A stretch of DNA of 64,000 nucleotides from Verrucomicrobiales bacterium (GTDB taxonomy: Bacteria > Verrucomicrobiota > Verrucomicrobiia > Verrucomicrobiales > DEV007), in assembly GCA_029213195.1 (NCBI GenBank), contig JARGNI010000017.1:44977-108976 (forward strand). Direction: 5' to 3'. Below the pieces are notes generated by a model. It was not told the origin of the DNA. It searched no databases and worked only from the letters and a program-made list of their open reading frames with translations. Both the position numbers and the translations under genes were made by a program. Positions 34,874 to 44,985 of the stretch are shown in pieces (the stretch's first letter is position 1; each line of letters begins with the position of its first letter).

Positions 34874-37723
34874 TCAGGGCTCCGAGGCTGGATGGGGTGG
34901 TGTCACCGAGGCGGCAACGGAGTCTTCGCCATCCGTCATTTCCAACCTGGAATGGGTGCGATTGTCTTTGACGCGTGAAAGGACGGCGACATCTCCGACG
35001 ATGGTTTCCGAGTGAAAGTTCGACGGAGCCGTTCCCGGGAATCGACGAATGACGAGTTCGCTGCCGCCGTCTTTTCGACGAATTGCAAAACGGATCTCTC
35101 CTGGCTCATTGGCCTGCAATGGTTCGACCGACTCCACCGGCCAGTCCTTTTCCTCATCCTGCATTTGGATGACCCAGGCCCGGGAAAAAGTCCCGGACGC
35201 TTTCCATTCGTGGGTGGGAACCGGGTAGGGTTTTGCCGTTTTGTCATAGACCCGCCAGCCGAGTAATTCGGGTTCTTCCTGCCCCTGAACGATGCTGACC
35301 TGCATGCCGCCCGTCGGATCGACCGGGAGGATCTGAAGCGCAACCTCCGGACTGATCGCGGTCACGGAACGATCGGACTCCCGAACCGCAATTTCCGGTG
35401 GATTCAAATTCAGTTGCCAGGGATGCCGCCAGGTTCGCTCGGTGTCCTCCTTCGGCTCGACCGTGTCGATGACGATATAGTAGCCGTCGCGGGTCGGGAT
35501 CTCTCCCTTCACGAAAATCACCTGTCGTACCCACTTGCCCTGGATGTGCTCTTCCGCGTTGTACCAACCGTATTCGAAGGTGCCTTCGCCATAATCGAAC
35601 CGGTCGTTGCTCGTCCAGCGTCGTTTCGGAGGAGCGAAGCCGCGGTGCATATCCTGTTTCCAATGCGGGATGCTGTTTTCCTGGGCCCAGTCTGGGGAGA
35701 GGGTATTGAAAGAGAGGGAACGTCCGGCGTGAACGGTGTTGCCGACGCCACTGTAGGAACCTCGGCCCGCATCGCGGATGAGGAGGTGATTGCCGAACTG
35801 GGTGTAGATGTTCAGGGCATCCTGCTTGCCGTGACTGGCACCCCAGGGGCCAGCTCCGAAGAAGAGATACTTCTCCCCTTCTCCCCATCCCGTCCGCATC
35901 AGGAACTGGCCGGCGTTGGGAAGGTAAAGTGACTTCGGTTCGGGCGGAGCCCCTTCCGCTCCGCGGGTCGCGAGCCATCGGAAGTCCTCCCGGTGGGGGA
36001 ACCAGTGCAGGGAACGTCGAAAATGATCGTCGACGAAGCTCCAACCACCGTCGTTGAGAGGGATCTGCGTCTGACTCGGCGTGGAAAGCAGCAAAGGATG
36101 CTCGAGCGCTTTCTCCAACTGATCGAGGTATCTCCGCGGGACCTCCTCGCCCAGCCGCTCGTAGAACCGGATGAAATTTTCGAGAGAGAGAATCGTGGCC
36201 CAGTTGTAACCGGTGCTGAGGCTGACATGACTGCCATCGGGATGAAACTGGCGGGCAAGCACTTCATCCCACCGCGCCAAGGCGAGTTTCCTCCACCGCT
36301 TACTGGCAGCAAACTCGGGGAGAAGAATGGCGGTTTGCAGGAGCGCGATCGAAGTATGGGCGGCTCCGTCATCGTGCACCGCAAAGCTGCTTGGATTGGT
36401 GATCAGTTCCGCCTGCCGGATCATTCCCGCGAGCATCGCGAAATGAGACTCGTCGCTGAACTCCGGTGCCTTTCGGAAGATTTCATAGGCCGGCCACCAG
36501 GTCAGTTCCAGACGACGACCGATGTTGCTGGTGTTCATATATCCCCAGCGAAACGTCGTCCCGTCCATGATGTTGAGACCTCCGACGGTGGGTGTCGCAT
36601 CCCAGAAGAACGGTTCGCGGGAAACCCAGTCGAAGACCTCGTCGGAAAACTGTTTTGCGTAACGCCGATCTCCGGATGCTTCCCAAGCCTTCGCAAGCGA
36701 CACCCAGTGAAAATGTCGGTTCAAGTGCCCGTTGTCTTTCTCCCAGTTCAATCGCAGAGGCTCTGTCTGGAGAACCCATTGGTGAGTGTCGCCATTCGTA
36801 TCGGTCCACCCGTCGGCAAACTGGGTGAAGTATCCGACGGTGCCGTAACGACCGGCGAGAGCTTCGTCGGAGATGATCTGCCAGTCAGGATGGAGAACGG
36901 AGGCTTCCAGTCCGCTCAGGTCGGGCCCACGCGGTTTGGATCGACTGCGCATGTGGCGGAGAAAGAGATTTCCGGCCAGTTCCATGTTTCCGCTCCGAAA
37001 CGCCTCCCCGACCGATGCCATCGGAGGAAAGGAGAAATCGACCGATTGGAGGACGAGTTCCCGGTGATCGGGGAGCGCCTTCGCTTCCTCCACGGTAAGT
37101 TCGTGAAAGGCAATCTCGCTGAAACGGCTCGTCCGGGTCGGGTGGTCAGCTGGACCTGCCCCGGTTGCGAACAGCTTGATGGTCCCCGCGGCAATAGGTT
37201 CATTGACGAGGTGTTCTTCGATCGGTCGATCCATCGCGTTCACGAAGAGTCGGACCCGCGAGGCGTCCCCTTCGGGCCAAACCACCATTCGGACCGTGTA
37301 TCCCTCGCCCTCTCGGAGCATGAACTGGTTGGGATGCTGGTATTCTCCGTTGTCCTTCCACCCGGCCGGCTTTGGATTGGGTAGCGCATTGGTCAGGTTG
37401 ATGTTTCGATGCCAGAAAGTGAATGCGCCCCGGCGGTTTCCCTCCCGAAGGTCCAGCATCAGCAGGTTGCCGGTCCGGCCCGCATCCTGTCCCGACAAAC
37501 CTACCGCGATACTGGCTACGGCGAGAAAGTCACCGCCTTCCACTTCCGCCGGATCGATCGTGACTTCGATGGCAAAGCACCTCGCATCGGGGTTCACCCC
37601 GGGGACGACGCTTCCCTGCTCCTGCTGGGGGATGGCCTTCAGTTCAATCGGATCTGCGGCGACTTCCCATGCAGGAAAGGTCGCCACGAAAGCCAGGGGA
37701 AAAATGTGCCGGCGAAGGTTCAT
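34874..37723 (-). CDS. Heparinase II/III-like polysaccharide lyase
   Basis: A 949-residue secreted protein (signal peptide about residues 1-23). Residues about 25-220 form a beta-rich concanavalin-like domain. The part from about 290 to 560 is an alpha-toroid with NRHFHWVSLAKAWEASGDRR, RRLELTWWPAYEIF and DDGAAHTSIALLQ. The heparinase II/III beta domain begins near 620, with LMRTGWGEGEKYLFFGAGPWG, the HGKQDALNIYTQFGNHLLIRD motif and GRGSYSG. Enzymes of this group cleave uronic-acid polysaccharides such as heparin-like or alginate-like chains. The substrate is not readable. It probably works on marine or plant-type polysaccharides. Confidence 0.82.
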   Translation of the reverse strand: MNLRRHIFPLAFVATFPAWEVAADPIELKAIPQQEQGSVVPGVNPDARCFAIEVTIDPAEVEGGDFLAVASIAVGLSGQDAGRTGNLLMLDLREGNRRGAFTFWHRNINLTNALPNPKPAGWKDNGEYQHPNQFMLREGEGYTVRMVVWPEGDASRVRLFVNAMDRPIEEHLVNEPIAAGTIKLFATGAGPADHPTRTSRFSEIAFHELTVEEAKALPDHRELVLQSVDFSFPPMASVGEAFRSGNMELAGNLFLRHMRSRSKPRGPDLSGLEASVLHPDWQIISDEALAGRYGTVGYFTQFADGWTDTNGDTHQWVLQTEPLRLNWEKDNGHLNRHFHWVSLAKAWEASGDRRYAKQFSDEVFDWVSREPFFWDATPTVGGLNIMDGTTFRWGYMNTSNIGRRLELTWWPAYEIFRKAPEFSDESHFAMLAGMIRQAELITNPSSFAVHDDGAAHTSIALLQTAILLPEFAASKRWRKLALARWDEVLARQFHPDGSHVSLSTGYNWATILSLENFIRFYERLGEEVPRRYLDQLEKALEHPLLLSTPSQTQIPLNDGGWSFVDDHFRRSLHWFPHREDFRWLATRGAEGAPPEPKSLYLPNAGQFLMRTGWGEGEKYLFFGAGPWGASHGKQDALNIYTQFGNHLLIRDAGRGSYSGVGNTVHAGRSLSFNTLSPDWAQENSIPHWKQDMHRGFAPPKRRWTSNDRFDYGEGTFEYGWYNAEEHIQGKWVRQVIFVKGEIPTRDGYYIVIDTVEPKEDTERTWRHPWQLNLNPPEIAVRESDRSVTAISPEVALQILPVDPTGGMQVSIVQGQEEPELLGWRVYDKTAKPYPVPTHEWKASGTFSRAWVIQMQDEEKDWPVESVEPLQANEPGEIRFAIRRKDGGSELVIRRFPGTAPSNFHSETIVGDVAVLSRVKDNRTHSRLEMTDGEDSVAASVTPPHPASEP

Positions 37724-37858
37724 GAGAGATTTTTGACGGAATCAGCCTGCCTGACCTCGAATTCCTCATACCGTGCGACGAATCGAAATGGAACTAGCGT
37801 GATTGGGGGCATCTCGAGGTTGAGGGAATGAACTCGTTTTGAGATCATTCTCTCAATC

Positions 37859-40540
37859 GTGTCACGCTTTGTCTCCATTACGACTTTGCTCCTGTTCCTC
37901 GGTCAGATCCTGACGGGAGACGAAGTCCTGCAACTGACCCACTCGGGTCAGGGTGAGAACGCGACTGCATTCTTCGAAATCTCGGGGACCAGCGAAAGAC
38001 AGAATCCTGTCGTGTACTCGCTTTCGGAATCCTTCGAAGAAGAGACCCTGTTCCTCCACTATCGGATCCGCTACCGGGCCGAAGGCCTCGACTCTCTCCC
38101 CGCAGGAGATGGAGAGTTTTTCGTTTTCTGGCTCGATCAACAGAAAGGAGCGAACCAGTCGACGCACAGCGGCGGCATTCCCAACATCGGGATTCATGTA
38201 GGCCCCAAGGGAGCGAACCGGTTCATGGTCCGCTACTCGTCCGCTCAGGAGAGTTTCGGCCCTGTCCTCGAAGGGGATCGCGAATACCGCGTGGTGGCTC
38301 GTCTCGAAAAGAAATCTGCGGCCTCCGACGCTGCCTTTTCTCGACTCTCGCTCTGGGTCGATCCGGAATCCGAAATCCCGGACACTCCCGATGCAGTCAT
38401 TGAGGATCCCAAAGCGCTTTCCTCGATCCGGTGGGTGGGATTCTCTACCGCCCGAAAAACAGAGGTAGGAGACCGGATTCTCATTGGGGATCTACGACTC
38501 GCCTCGAGCTGGGATGCGCTCTTCTCCAATACAAAAACTTCCCTTCTCAGCGAAATTCCCGCACCCCCAGGCTTCACTCCCCCCGCACCTCCCCAGGAAA
38601 TTGCCGAAGTCGACCCCCCGCCTGAAGAAGTCACCACCGACCACTGGAGCTTCTTGCCCGTCGAGAAGCCTGACATACCCACACCAGAAGGCAGCGGTTG
38701 GGTCCGCACTCCCGTGGATGCGTTCATCCTCGATGCGCTCGAAAGAGCGGAAATCTCGCACGCTCCCCTGGCTTCGAATACCGCACTGACTCGACGGATC
38801 TCTCTCGTTCTCACCGGCCTTCCTCCCAAGGATGTCGTCCCTTCGGACCAGCTTGATGCCTACATCGATACACTGCTCGGTTCCCAAGCCTACGGGGAAC
38901 GTTGGGGCAGGCATTGGCTCGACGTTGCACGATGGGCGGAGAGCAATGGCCATCAACACAATCGTCCGCGGGCCCACGCGTGGCGTTACCGGGACTGGGT
39001 CATCGACAGTTTCGTCGCGGGCAAACCCTACGACCAGTTCCTTCGGGAACAGATCGCGGGGGACGAGATCGCCCCCTTTCATCCCGATCACGTTATCGCG
39101 ACCGGCTTCCTCGCCGCCGCTCGCTACAGCGGCAACGAATTGGACAAGGCGATCCAGAGAAATGACATCCTGGTCGACATCACGAACACGACCGCAAAGG
39201 CATTCCTCGGGCTCACGATGGAGTGCGCCCAGTGTCATGATCACTTTTTCGATCCCGTCACGCAGTGGGACTACTACCATCTCATGGCCTATTTCGCGAA
39301 GGGACAACCCGGCGATGTGATCCTCGAACCCTCCCATCCCGAAATCGAGGAAGCAGTCTCGAATCGATGGGGGCTTTTCGAATCAGTTCGTTCCCGGGTG
39401 GTCGAGCGGAAACGCGCCGCCGGCACGCCGGAGCCAGTCCTCGTCATTCCAAAGTCGGTTCCGGGAGCGATGACGCCGGTAGAGAAACGAACCTTCGCAA
39501 TCATCGAGTCGAAGATCAGCGACCTTCCGAAAGCCTGGGCCTACTACTCCCCGGTTACCTCACCCCACGATCTGGAGTTTGCTCCCACCGCGATCCGCTG
39601 GCCCCTCCCCTTTCAGAAAGAATCCCTCGAGACAGTGGAAACCCGTTTTCTCGACCGAGGGAATGTGACGTCGACCGGCCCGGTCGTGGCCCCGCGCTGG
39701 CCCCAAGTGTTCGGAGGCTTCGAATCCGAAGAAGACCGCTCGCATTCTCGAAGCGAACTTGCCGACTGGCTGACAGGTCCAGAACATCCTCTGACCGCCC
39801 GGGTCTGGGTCAACCGGATCTGGCAATGGCATTTCGGCCGAGGACTCGTCGAAACGTCGGGCGATTTCGGCGTCGCCGGAGCCAAGCCCTCGCACCCCGA
39901 ACTCCTTGATTGGCTCGCGACGGAATTGATCGAGTCAGGTTGGAATACCCAACATATCCAGAGACTGATCCTGCGTTCGAACACGTTTCGCCAAGGCAGC
40001 CAGTTTTCTGACAATGCCTCCCAGAGAGATCCCGGCAATGAGCTTCTCTGGCGCTGGACTCCTCGCCGTCTCGAAGCGGAAGCAATTCGCGATTCCATCC
40101 TCGCGATTTCGGGATCACTGGATGAATCTGCAGGAGGCCCCAGCATCGCGCTGGCCTCAGCAGATCAGTCCACCCGAAGAAGCCTCTATCTCGAACAACG
40201 ACGAGACAACCTGCCTCACCAGCAGATGCTTTTTGATTCAGCCGATGCCTTGACCAGTTGTGCGAAGCGCCGTGTCTCGACGGTCTCCCTGCAACCGCTC
40301 TGGTTGATGAATAATCCGGTAATCGCGAGAGAAACCGTTCAAATCGCAAACCAGCTGGAACCAGCCACGGATTCGGAGGCCCCTTCGTCTTCTGCGATTC
40401 ACGACGCTTTTCAAAGAATCCTCCTCCGAGATCCCACGGACGAGGAACGCATCGCTTTGGAGGAATTGACCGTGGGCACCAGCCTGGAAGAAGCCATCGC
40501 GGTGCTCTTCAACTTGAATGAGTTTCTCTACATTCCATGA
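37859..40540 (+). CDS. Secreted DUF1549 + DUF1553 protein with N-terminal LamG-like domain
   Basis: An 893-residue protein with a signal peptide (residues 1-20). Residues about 25-220 form a beta-sandwich domain resembling concanavalin/LamG folds ([35 protein letters not shown]). DUF1549 follows from about 285, with [16 protein letters not shown] and the CAQCHDHFF motif near residue 457. DUF1553 spans about 620-870 ([33 protein letters not shown]). It overlaps the DUF1501 gene by 4 bases (ATGA), so the two are translated together. This is the second such module in the window and it lacks the SHD1 domain of the first. Confidence 0.9.
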   Translation: MSRFVSITTLLLFLGQILTGDEVLQLTHSGQGENATAFFEISGTSERQNPVVYSLSESFEEETLFLHYRIRYRAEGLDSLPAGDGEFFVFWLDQQKGANQSTHSGGIPNIGIHVGPKGANRFMVRYSSAQESFGPVLEGDREYRVVARLEKKSAASDAAFSRLSLWVDPESEIPDTPDAVIEDPKALSSIRWVGFSTARKTEVGDRILIGDLRLASSWDALFSNTKTSLLSEIPAPPGFTPPAPPQEIAEVDPPPEEVTTDHWSFLPVEKPDIPTPEGSGWVRTPVDAFILDALERAEISHAPLASNTALTRRISLVLTGLPPKDVVPSDQLDAYIDTLLGSQAYGERWGRHWLDVARWAESNGHQHNRPRAHAWRYRDWVIDSFVAGKPYDQFLREQIAGDEIAPFHPDHVIATGFLAAARYSGNELDKAIQRNDILVDITNTTAKAFLGLTMECAQCHDHFFDPVTQWDYYHLMAYFAKGQPGDVILEPSHPEIEEAVSNRWGLFESVRSRVVERKRAAGTPEPVLVIPKSVPGAMTPVEKRTFAIIESKISDLPKAWAYYSPVTSPHDLEFAPTAIRWPLPFQKESLETVETRFLDRGNVTSTGPVVAPRWPQVFGGFESEEDRSHSRSELADWLTGPEHPLTARVWVNRIWQWHFGRGLVETSGDFGVAGAKPSHPELLDWLATELIESGWNTQHIQRLILRSNTFRQGSQFSDNASQRDPGNELLWRWTPRRLEAEAIRDSILAISGSLDESAGGPSIALASADQSTRRSLYLEQRRDNLPHQQMLFDSADALTSCAKRRVSTVSLQPLWLMNNPVIARETVQIANQLEPATDSEAPSSSAIHDAFQRILLRDPTDEERIALEELTVGTSLEEAIAVLFNLNEFLYIP

Positions 40541-41946
40541 GCCCTCTTTTCTCACCACACTCTCAGAGCAGACGGCAGCTGTTGACTCGGTCCCTGGCCG
40601 GCATAGGTGCAAGCTCCGTGGCCCTCGAGTCTTTGCTCGCCGCAGAGAAGAACTCCTCCACGCCGGCGGGATCGCACTTTCAGCCCTCGGCAAAACGGGT
40701 CATTTTTCTGTTTATGTCAGGAGGCCCCAGCCAGGTGGACACCTTTGACCCAAAACCCGAACTGACCAAGCTGGCGGGAAAAGACGTTCCCGAATCACTG
40801 GCAGCTTCCGTTCCAAGGATCAAGCGGGCTGGCCTCAAGAACCTGATGGCCTCTCCCTGGAAATTTCAACAGTATGGCGAAAGTGGAATCCCCGTTTCCG
40901 AGCTTCTCCCAAAAACGGCGGAACACGTTGACGACCTCTGCATCATTCGATCGATGCAACATCGAAACCCCGTTCATGGCCCGGGAGAGTGTGTTGCCCT
41001 GACTGGAACCGGAGCAGGAGATCGACCCAGCATCGGCGCCTGGTCACTTTATGGTCTCGGGAGCGAAACGGAGGACCTCCCCGCCTTCATCAGCATGAAT
41101 CTGCATACCGACGGAATGCAGTATCCCCAGGCAGCAGGTTGGGGCGCCGGATTTCTCCCTCCCCAGTTTCAAGGCACTGTCGTCGATCCGGAGAAAGGGA
41201 TTCGCGACGTCAAGATGCCTGGCGGGACTTCCCTGTCTTCGCGACGTCATCAACTGAGTTCTCTCGAGAAGCTCAATCGCCTTCATCTCGAGTCCTTGCA
41301 GCAACATCCCGAACTTGAAGCCAGAATCCGGTCCTACGAGATGGCGTTTCGGCTTCAGACAGCGGCTCCCGAACTCTTCGACCTGTCGAAAGAACCTGGC
41401 TACATCCGAACCACCTACGGACTCGACCAATCCCCCACCAAACAGACGGGTCGCGGATGTCTGCTCGCGAGGAGAATGATCGAACGGGGGGTCCGCTTTG
41501 TTCAACTTCGGATTGGCGGCTGGGATGCCCATGGCAACCTGAAAGGAAATCACGAGCGCATGTGCTCGATGACGGATGGCCCTATCGCGGCCCTGCTCAC
41601 GGACCTCAAACAACGAGGATTGCTCGACTCCACCCTGGTGGTCTGGGCGGGTGAATTCGGCAGGACCCCCACCATGGAGGGAAAGGCCAATGGGCGAGAT
41701 CATTCGCCGGCTGGCTATTCGGTCTGGTTCGCGGGAGGAGGAGTGAAGGGCGGTCAGATTATTGGCCGCACCGATCCGATCGGTTATGTCGCGACCGAAC
41801 GCCCCGTCAGCCCTCACGACTTCCACGCCACGATTCTCCACGGCCTTGGCCTGCAGTCTGACAAGCTAACCTGGAATCACCACGGTCGAGATGAAGTCCC
41901 GACCGTTTTCGGAGGATCCGCGGTCGAAGAAGTCTTTGGATCTTGA
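40537..41946 (+). CDS. DUF1501 family secreted protein (second copy)
   Basis: A 469-residue DUF1501 protein with a Tat-like start ([20 protein letters not shown], residues 11-30). Family features are [20 protein letters not shown], the [19 protein letters not shown] region, [37 protein letters not shown] and a late [13 protein letters not shown]. It belongs to the alkaline phosphatase/sulfatase-like superfamily. It overlaps the upstream DUF1549/DUF1553 gene by 4 bases and is followed 13 bases later by a hydrolase gene, so the three probably form one operon. Confidence 0.9.
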   Translation: MSPLFSPHSQSRRQLLTRSLAGIGASSVALESLLAAEKNSSTPAGSHFQPSAKRVIFLFMSGGPSQVDTFDPKPELTKLAGKDVPESLAASVPRIKRAGLKNLMASPWKFQQYGESGIPVSELLPKTAEHVDDLCIIRSMQHRNPVHGPGECVALTGTGAGDRPSIGAWSLYGLGSETEDLPAFISMNLHTDGMQYPQAAGWGAGFLPPQFQGTVVDPEKGIRDVKMPGGTSLSSRRHQLSSLEKLNRLHLESLQQHPELEARIRSYEMAFRLQTAAPELFDLSKEPGYIRTTYGLDQSPTKQTGRGCLLARRMIERGVRFVQLRIGGWDAHGNLKGNHERMCSMTDGPIAALLTDLKQRGLLDSTLVVWAGEFGRTPTMEGKANGRDHSPAGYSVWFAGGGVKGGQIIGRTDPIGYVATERPVSPHDFHATILHGLGLQSDKLTWNHHGRDEVPTVFGGSAVEEVFGS

Positions 41947-41959
41947 ATCCCTTGAAAAT

Positions 41960-43240
41960 ATGCGCCCGCTACCCATGAGATTCTTTCTCTTTTTGGCACT
42001 CCTCTTTCCCGGAATTTCCTTTTCCAACGAGAACTCCTTCGAGGCGGGAAAATGGCCTATCGATCGATTGCAGGCAGAGGTCCCGAGTTACCGAGTCGAG
42101 GATGAGAAGGCAAAGATCCAATCGCTGGTCTATGAAGGCGAGCCCGTAGACGGCAAACCTACAGAAGTCTTCGCCTTTTTCGCCTCTCCCAGGACTCTTG
42201 GAATTTTAGCCGAAGGTGAGAATGTTCCCGGGATCGTCCTGATCCACGGAGGCGGTGGCACTGCCTTTTCCGATTGGGTCTGGATGTGGGCGAAACGAGG
42301 CTACGCCGCGATCGCAATGGATCTCTCCGGGCATCGCCCCCCTGAGCCTCGCTACGATGAGAGCGGGAAGAAAATTGCAGATGCCCATCACCCGAAAGAC
42401 CAACGAATCCGTCTCCCGAAAGGAGGACTGAACCAGACCCACGCGGAAAAATTTCAGAGCATTGGCGGCCCCATCGATGACGATTGGCCCTACCACGCAG
42501 TCTGCAATGTCATGAAAGCCCACACCCTGCTGCGCAGCTTTCCCGAAGTCGAGGCCAGCCTCACTGCGGTCACCGGGATCAGCTGGGGAGGCTACACCAC
42601 CTGCCTTGCCGCATCACTGGATGACCGCTTTTCAGCAGCGGTTCCAGTCTATGGATGTGGCTTCCTGCATGTCGGAGAATCCGTTCAGAAGCCATCGATT
42701 GATGCTTTGGGCGAGCGGAAGGACTTGTGGGTCCAAGCCTACGATCCCTCGAGCCATCTTTCCAAGTGCACCGTCCCGATGCTTTGGGTCAACGGAACCC
42801 ATGACAAGCACTATGTCCTCGACAGCTACGCGAAGTCGTATCGACTCGTCAGCAGTGCCCAGACATTCCGGATCGAACCTCGCATGAGACACAGCCACCA
42901 GGCGGGTTGGGCGCCCGATGAGATCCAGATTTTCATGGATTCACTCCTGAAGAATGGCAAACCGCTTCCTGAGTTGGGGAAACTGCAGACGTGGAAAGAT
43001 CAAACCGTTGCTGTCGACTACACCTCCGCGGTCCCCCTGGCGGAAGCCCAGCTTCACTTTACGAGAGAAGCGGGAATCCGAACGGGAAGAAACTGGGAAT
43101 CGCGGCCTGCTAAAATGGAAGAGAATCGAATTCTCGCCGAAGGTCTGCCCAAGGACGCCAACACCTTTTTCATCACCGTCACGGACGAACGAGGTGCCAT
43201 GGTCTCCAGCGGAGTTGGTTTTCAACCCGCACTTCCCTGA
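41960..43240 (+). CDS. Secreted alpha/beta hydrolase (acetyl xylan esterase-like)
   Basis: I start at ATG 41960; ATG 41975 is equally possible, and either gives a signal peptide with MRFFLFLALLFPGISFSNE. The hydrolase core shows IVLIHGGGGTAFSDW, the nucleophile elbow GISWGGYTT, the acidic residue in NGTHDKHY and the His in RHSHQAGW. A C-terminal beta domain (about 340-425) follows. The family is that of secreted esterases acting on acetylated or esterified polysaccharides. It is the third gene of the DUF1549-DUF1501 set and the probable downstream enzyme. Confidence 0.85.
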   Translation: MRPLPMRFFLFLALLFPGISFSNENSFEAGKWPIDRLQAEVPSYRVEDEKAKIQSLVYEGEPVDGKPTEVFAFFASPRTLGILAEGENVPGIVLIHGGGGTAFSDWVWMWAKRGYAAIAMDLSGHRPPEPRYDESGKKIADAHHPKDQRIRLPKGGLNQTHAEKFQSIGGPIDDDWPYHAVCNVMKAHTLLRSFPEVEASLTAVTGISWGGYTTCLAASLDDRFSAAVPVYGCGFLHVGESVQKPSIDALGERKDLWVQAYDPSSHLSKCTVPMLWVNGTHDKHYVLDSYAKSYRLVSSAQTFRIEPRMRHSHQAGWAPDEIQIFMDSLLKNGKPLPELGKLQTWKDQTVAVDYTSAVPLAEAQLHFTREAGIRTGRNWESRPAKMEENRILAEGLPKDANTFFITVTDERGAMVSSGVGFQPALP

Positions 43241-43250
43241 AGGGAGAGTT

Positions 43251-43937
43251 TCAGTTCTCGCGTTCTCGAATTACGGCTCGAGCCACCACGAGATCGGCGG
43301 GGACCGTGATCTTCCCGTTGGGTTCCGTATTCTCGACCAGCGTCACGGTTTCTCCCAGTTTTTCGATCGCGGAAACTTCATCCGTCACGAGTTCCCCGCT
43401 CTCCATCACGGCAGAATACGCTCTGCGAAGGAGTTCGATGGCAAAGATCTGCGGAGTCTCCATCGCCCAGAGATTCTCTCGATCCACCGCCCCACAAACT
43501 CGGCCCTGATCATCTCCCCGCTTCAGGGTATCGGCAACTCGGTGCGCGAGCACAGCGGCTCCTCCTTCCCGCGCGGCATCGGCACATCGACCAATCATTT
43601 CCGGGGTGACGAGCGGTCGAGCACCGTCATGAACCGCGACAAGATCAAATTTCTCCCCCACCCTTTCCAGGCCCCGGTGAACAGAGAGATGTCTCTCGGC
43701 TCCTCCTTCGATGACTTCGACACACTTGCGCAGACCTGCCTCGCGAATCGAAGCCTCCAACGGACCCAACTTTTCCGGGGAGGTCACGACACGGATCTCC
43801 CCGACCTCGGAGCAAGCTTCGAACGCCAAAAGGGACCGCAGGAGGACACTGCTGCCAGCCAGGTCCGCCTCGAGCTTGTCAAACCCCATGCGACGGCTGC
43901 TCCCTGCAGCGACCACGATCGCAGAAAGTGAGCTCAT
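43251..43937 (-). CDS. ispD: 2-C-methyl-D-erythritol 4-phosphate cytidylyltransferase
   Basis: A 228-residue nucleotidyltransferase. It has AIVVAAGSSRRMGFDK at the start (Gly-rich loop binding CTP), VHDGARPLVTPEMI in the middle, VADTLKRGD, and the METPQIFAIELLRRAY segment near residue 165. This is the IspD pattern. It makes CDP-methylerythritol, the third step of the non-mevalonate isoprenoid pathway. It is 17 bases after yqeY on the same strand and converges with the hydrolase gene, with a gap of 10 bases. Confidence 0.95.
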   Translation of the reverse strand: MSSLSAIVVAAGSSRRMGFDKLEADLAGSSVLLRSLLAFEACSEVGEIRVVTSPEKLGPLEASIREAGLRKCVEVIEGGAERHLSVHRGLERVGEKFDLVAVHDGARPLVTPEMIGRCADAAREGGAAVLAHRVADTLKRGDDQGRVCGAVDRENLWAMETPQIFAIELLRRAYSAVMESGELVTDEVSAIEKLGETVTLVENTEPNGKITVPADLVVARAVIREREN

Positions 43938-43954
43938 GAAAGGACTCGATTCTC

Positions 43955-44410
43955 CTAGCTCAGCTTGGCCATGACGGCTTGAGACAAAGTCTTGCCATCG
44001 GCTCGACCTGCGACCTTCCCTTGAACGATCTTCATGACCTGACCCATCTCTTTGCGGGAAGTCGCCCCGACCTCGGTAATGGCGGCGTCGATGATCGCCT
44101 CGATCTCTTCTTCCGAGAGGGGTTCCGGGAGATACCCGTTGAGGACGGCGATCTCTGCCTTTTCCTTCTCGGCGAGTTCGCTCCGACCCGCAGCCTCATA
44201 CTGCTCGATGGAATCCTGGCGCTTCTTCACCTCTTTTCGAATCACTGCGGCAATCTCTCCGTCTTCGAGCTCGGCATCGGCACCTCCCTTTTCGATGGCG
44301 GCATTCTTGATCGAAGATTTCAGCATTCGGATGGTTCCGAGGGCGACGGTGTCTTTCGCACGCATCGCGGTTTTCATGTCCTCCGTAATCTGTTGGGATA
44401 ATTCGCTCAT
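43955..44410 (-). CDS. GatB/YqeY domain-containing protein
   Basis: A 151-residue protein with the YqeY family layout: a helical N-terminal part (LSQQITEDMKTAMRAKD), then GTIRMLKSSIKNAAIEKG, DGEIAAVIRKEVKKRQDSIEQY, and the PEPLSEEEIEAIIDAAI stretch. It ends with MGQVMKIVQGKVAGRADGKTLSQAVM. This matches the tRNA-binding domain of GatB, but free-standing YqeY has no settled role. Its ATG lies inside CATG at 44408-44411, with the ATG of the gene on the other strand in the same four bases. It probably forms an operon with ispD. Confidence 0.93.
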   Translation of the reverse strand: MSELSQQITEDMKTAMRAKDTVALGTIRMLKSSIKNAAIEKGGADAELEDGEIAAVIRKEVKKRQDSIEQYEAAGRSELAEKEKAEIAVLNGYLPEPLSEEEIEAIIDAAITEVGATSRKEMGQVMKIVQGKVAGRADGKTLSQAVMAKLS

Positions 44411-44960
44411 GCGCTACACTAGCGGTAAACCTTCATTTCGCGACGTGAAAAACGAAACCACAACCAACTCGCCTTCACCCAAATCCAACCTGGGAGGCCG
44501 ACTCTGGAAAGTCGCCATGGGGTCTCTCCTCATCCTCGTGGGGTCGATTTTTGTCAGCTACCTCTGGGGGACCTACCAACGTGCTTCGATCATGGACTCG
44601 TGGGTGGAAACCCCCTGCGAGATCCTGTCCCTCGAAGCCGACGACAGCCAGCTCAACCAGCGCGGCATGCCGAAGTATATTCTCGAGGTTCGTTATAAAT
44701 TCGAGTTCGAGGGAAAATCCTACATCGGAGATCGTATCAAGCGGCTTCCCACCGAAGCCAGCGATCCCCGGAAACTGGAGGACGAAATCGAAAAGTTTTC
44801 TGCCGGGACGAAGACGGTTTGCTTCGTCAATCCCGAGAATCCTTCCGAGACCGTTCTCAAGAAAGATACCAAGGGAGGTCTCTACTCGATCTGGTTTCCC
44901 TGCTTGTTTGTCATCGGGGGAGCCGGGATGATCGTCTCGGCCCTTTTCCGCAAGAACTGA
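44409..44960 (+). CDS. DUF3592-like membrane protein
   Basis: The ATG at 44409 gives 183 residues; a GTG at 44445 is also possible and would avoid the overlap with yqeY. There are two membrane helices, at about residues 37-55 and 156-176. Between them is a domain with [38 protein letters not shown] and [14 protein letters not shown], matching DUF3592, a beta-rich domain on the outer face of the membrane. The function is unknown. It shares the start-codon region with yqeY and precedes the HDAC-like gene by 25 bases. Confidence 0.8.
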   Translation: MRYTSGKPSFRDVKNETTTNSPSPKSNLGGRLWKVAMGSLLILVGSIFVSYLWGTYQRASIMDSWVETPCEILSLEADDSQLNQRGMPKYILEVRYKFEFEGKSYIGDRIKRLPTEASDPRKLEDEIEKFSAGTKTVCFVNPENPSETVLKKDTKGGLYSIWFPCLFVIGGAGMIVSALFRKN

Positions 44961-44985
44961 ACTCCCCTTTCCTGTTCCCAACCCC

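Noticed and set aside
34709..34978. An 89-residue + strand frame partly in the gap between the PQQ gene and the heparinase-like gene
   Set aside because: It overlaps the 3' end of the lyase gene and its sequence shows no family pattern. The 235-base gap itself holds only a weak 5-base hairpin near 34705.
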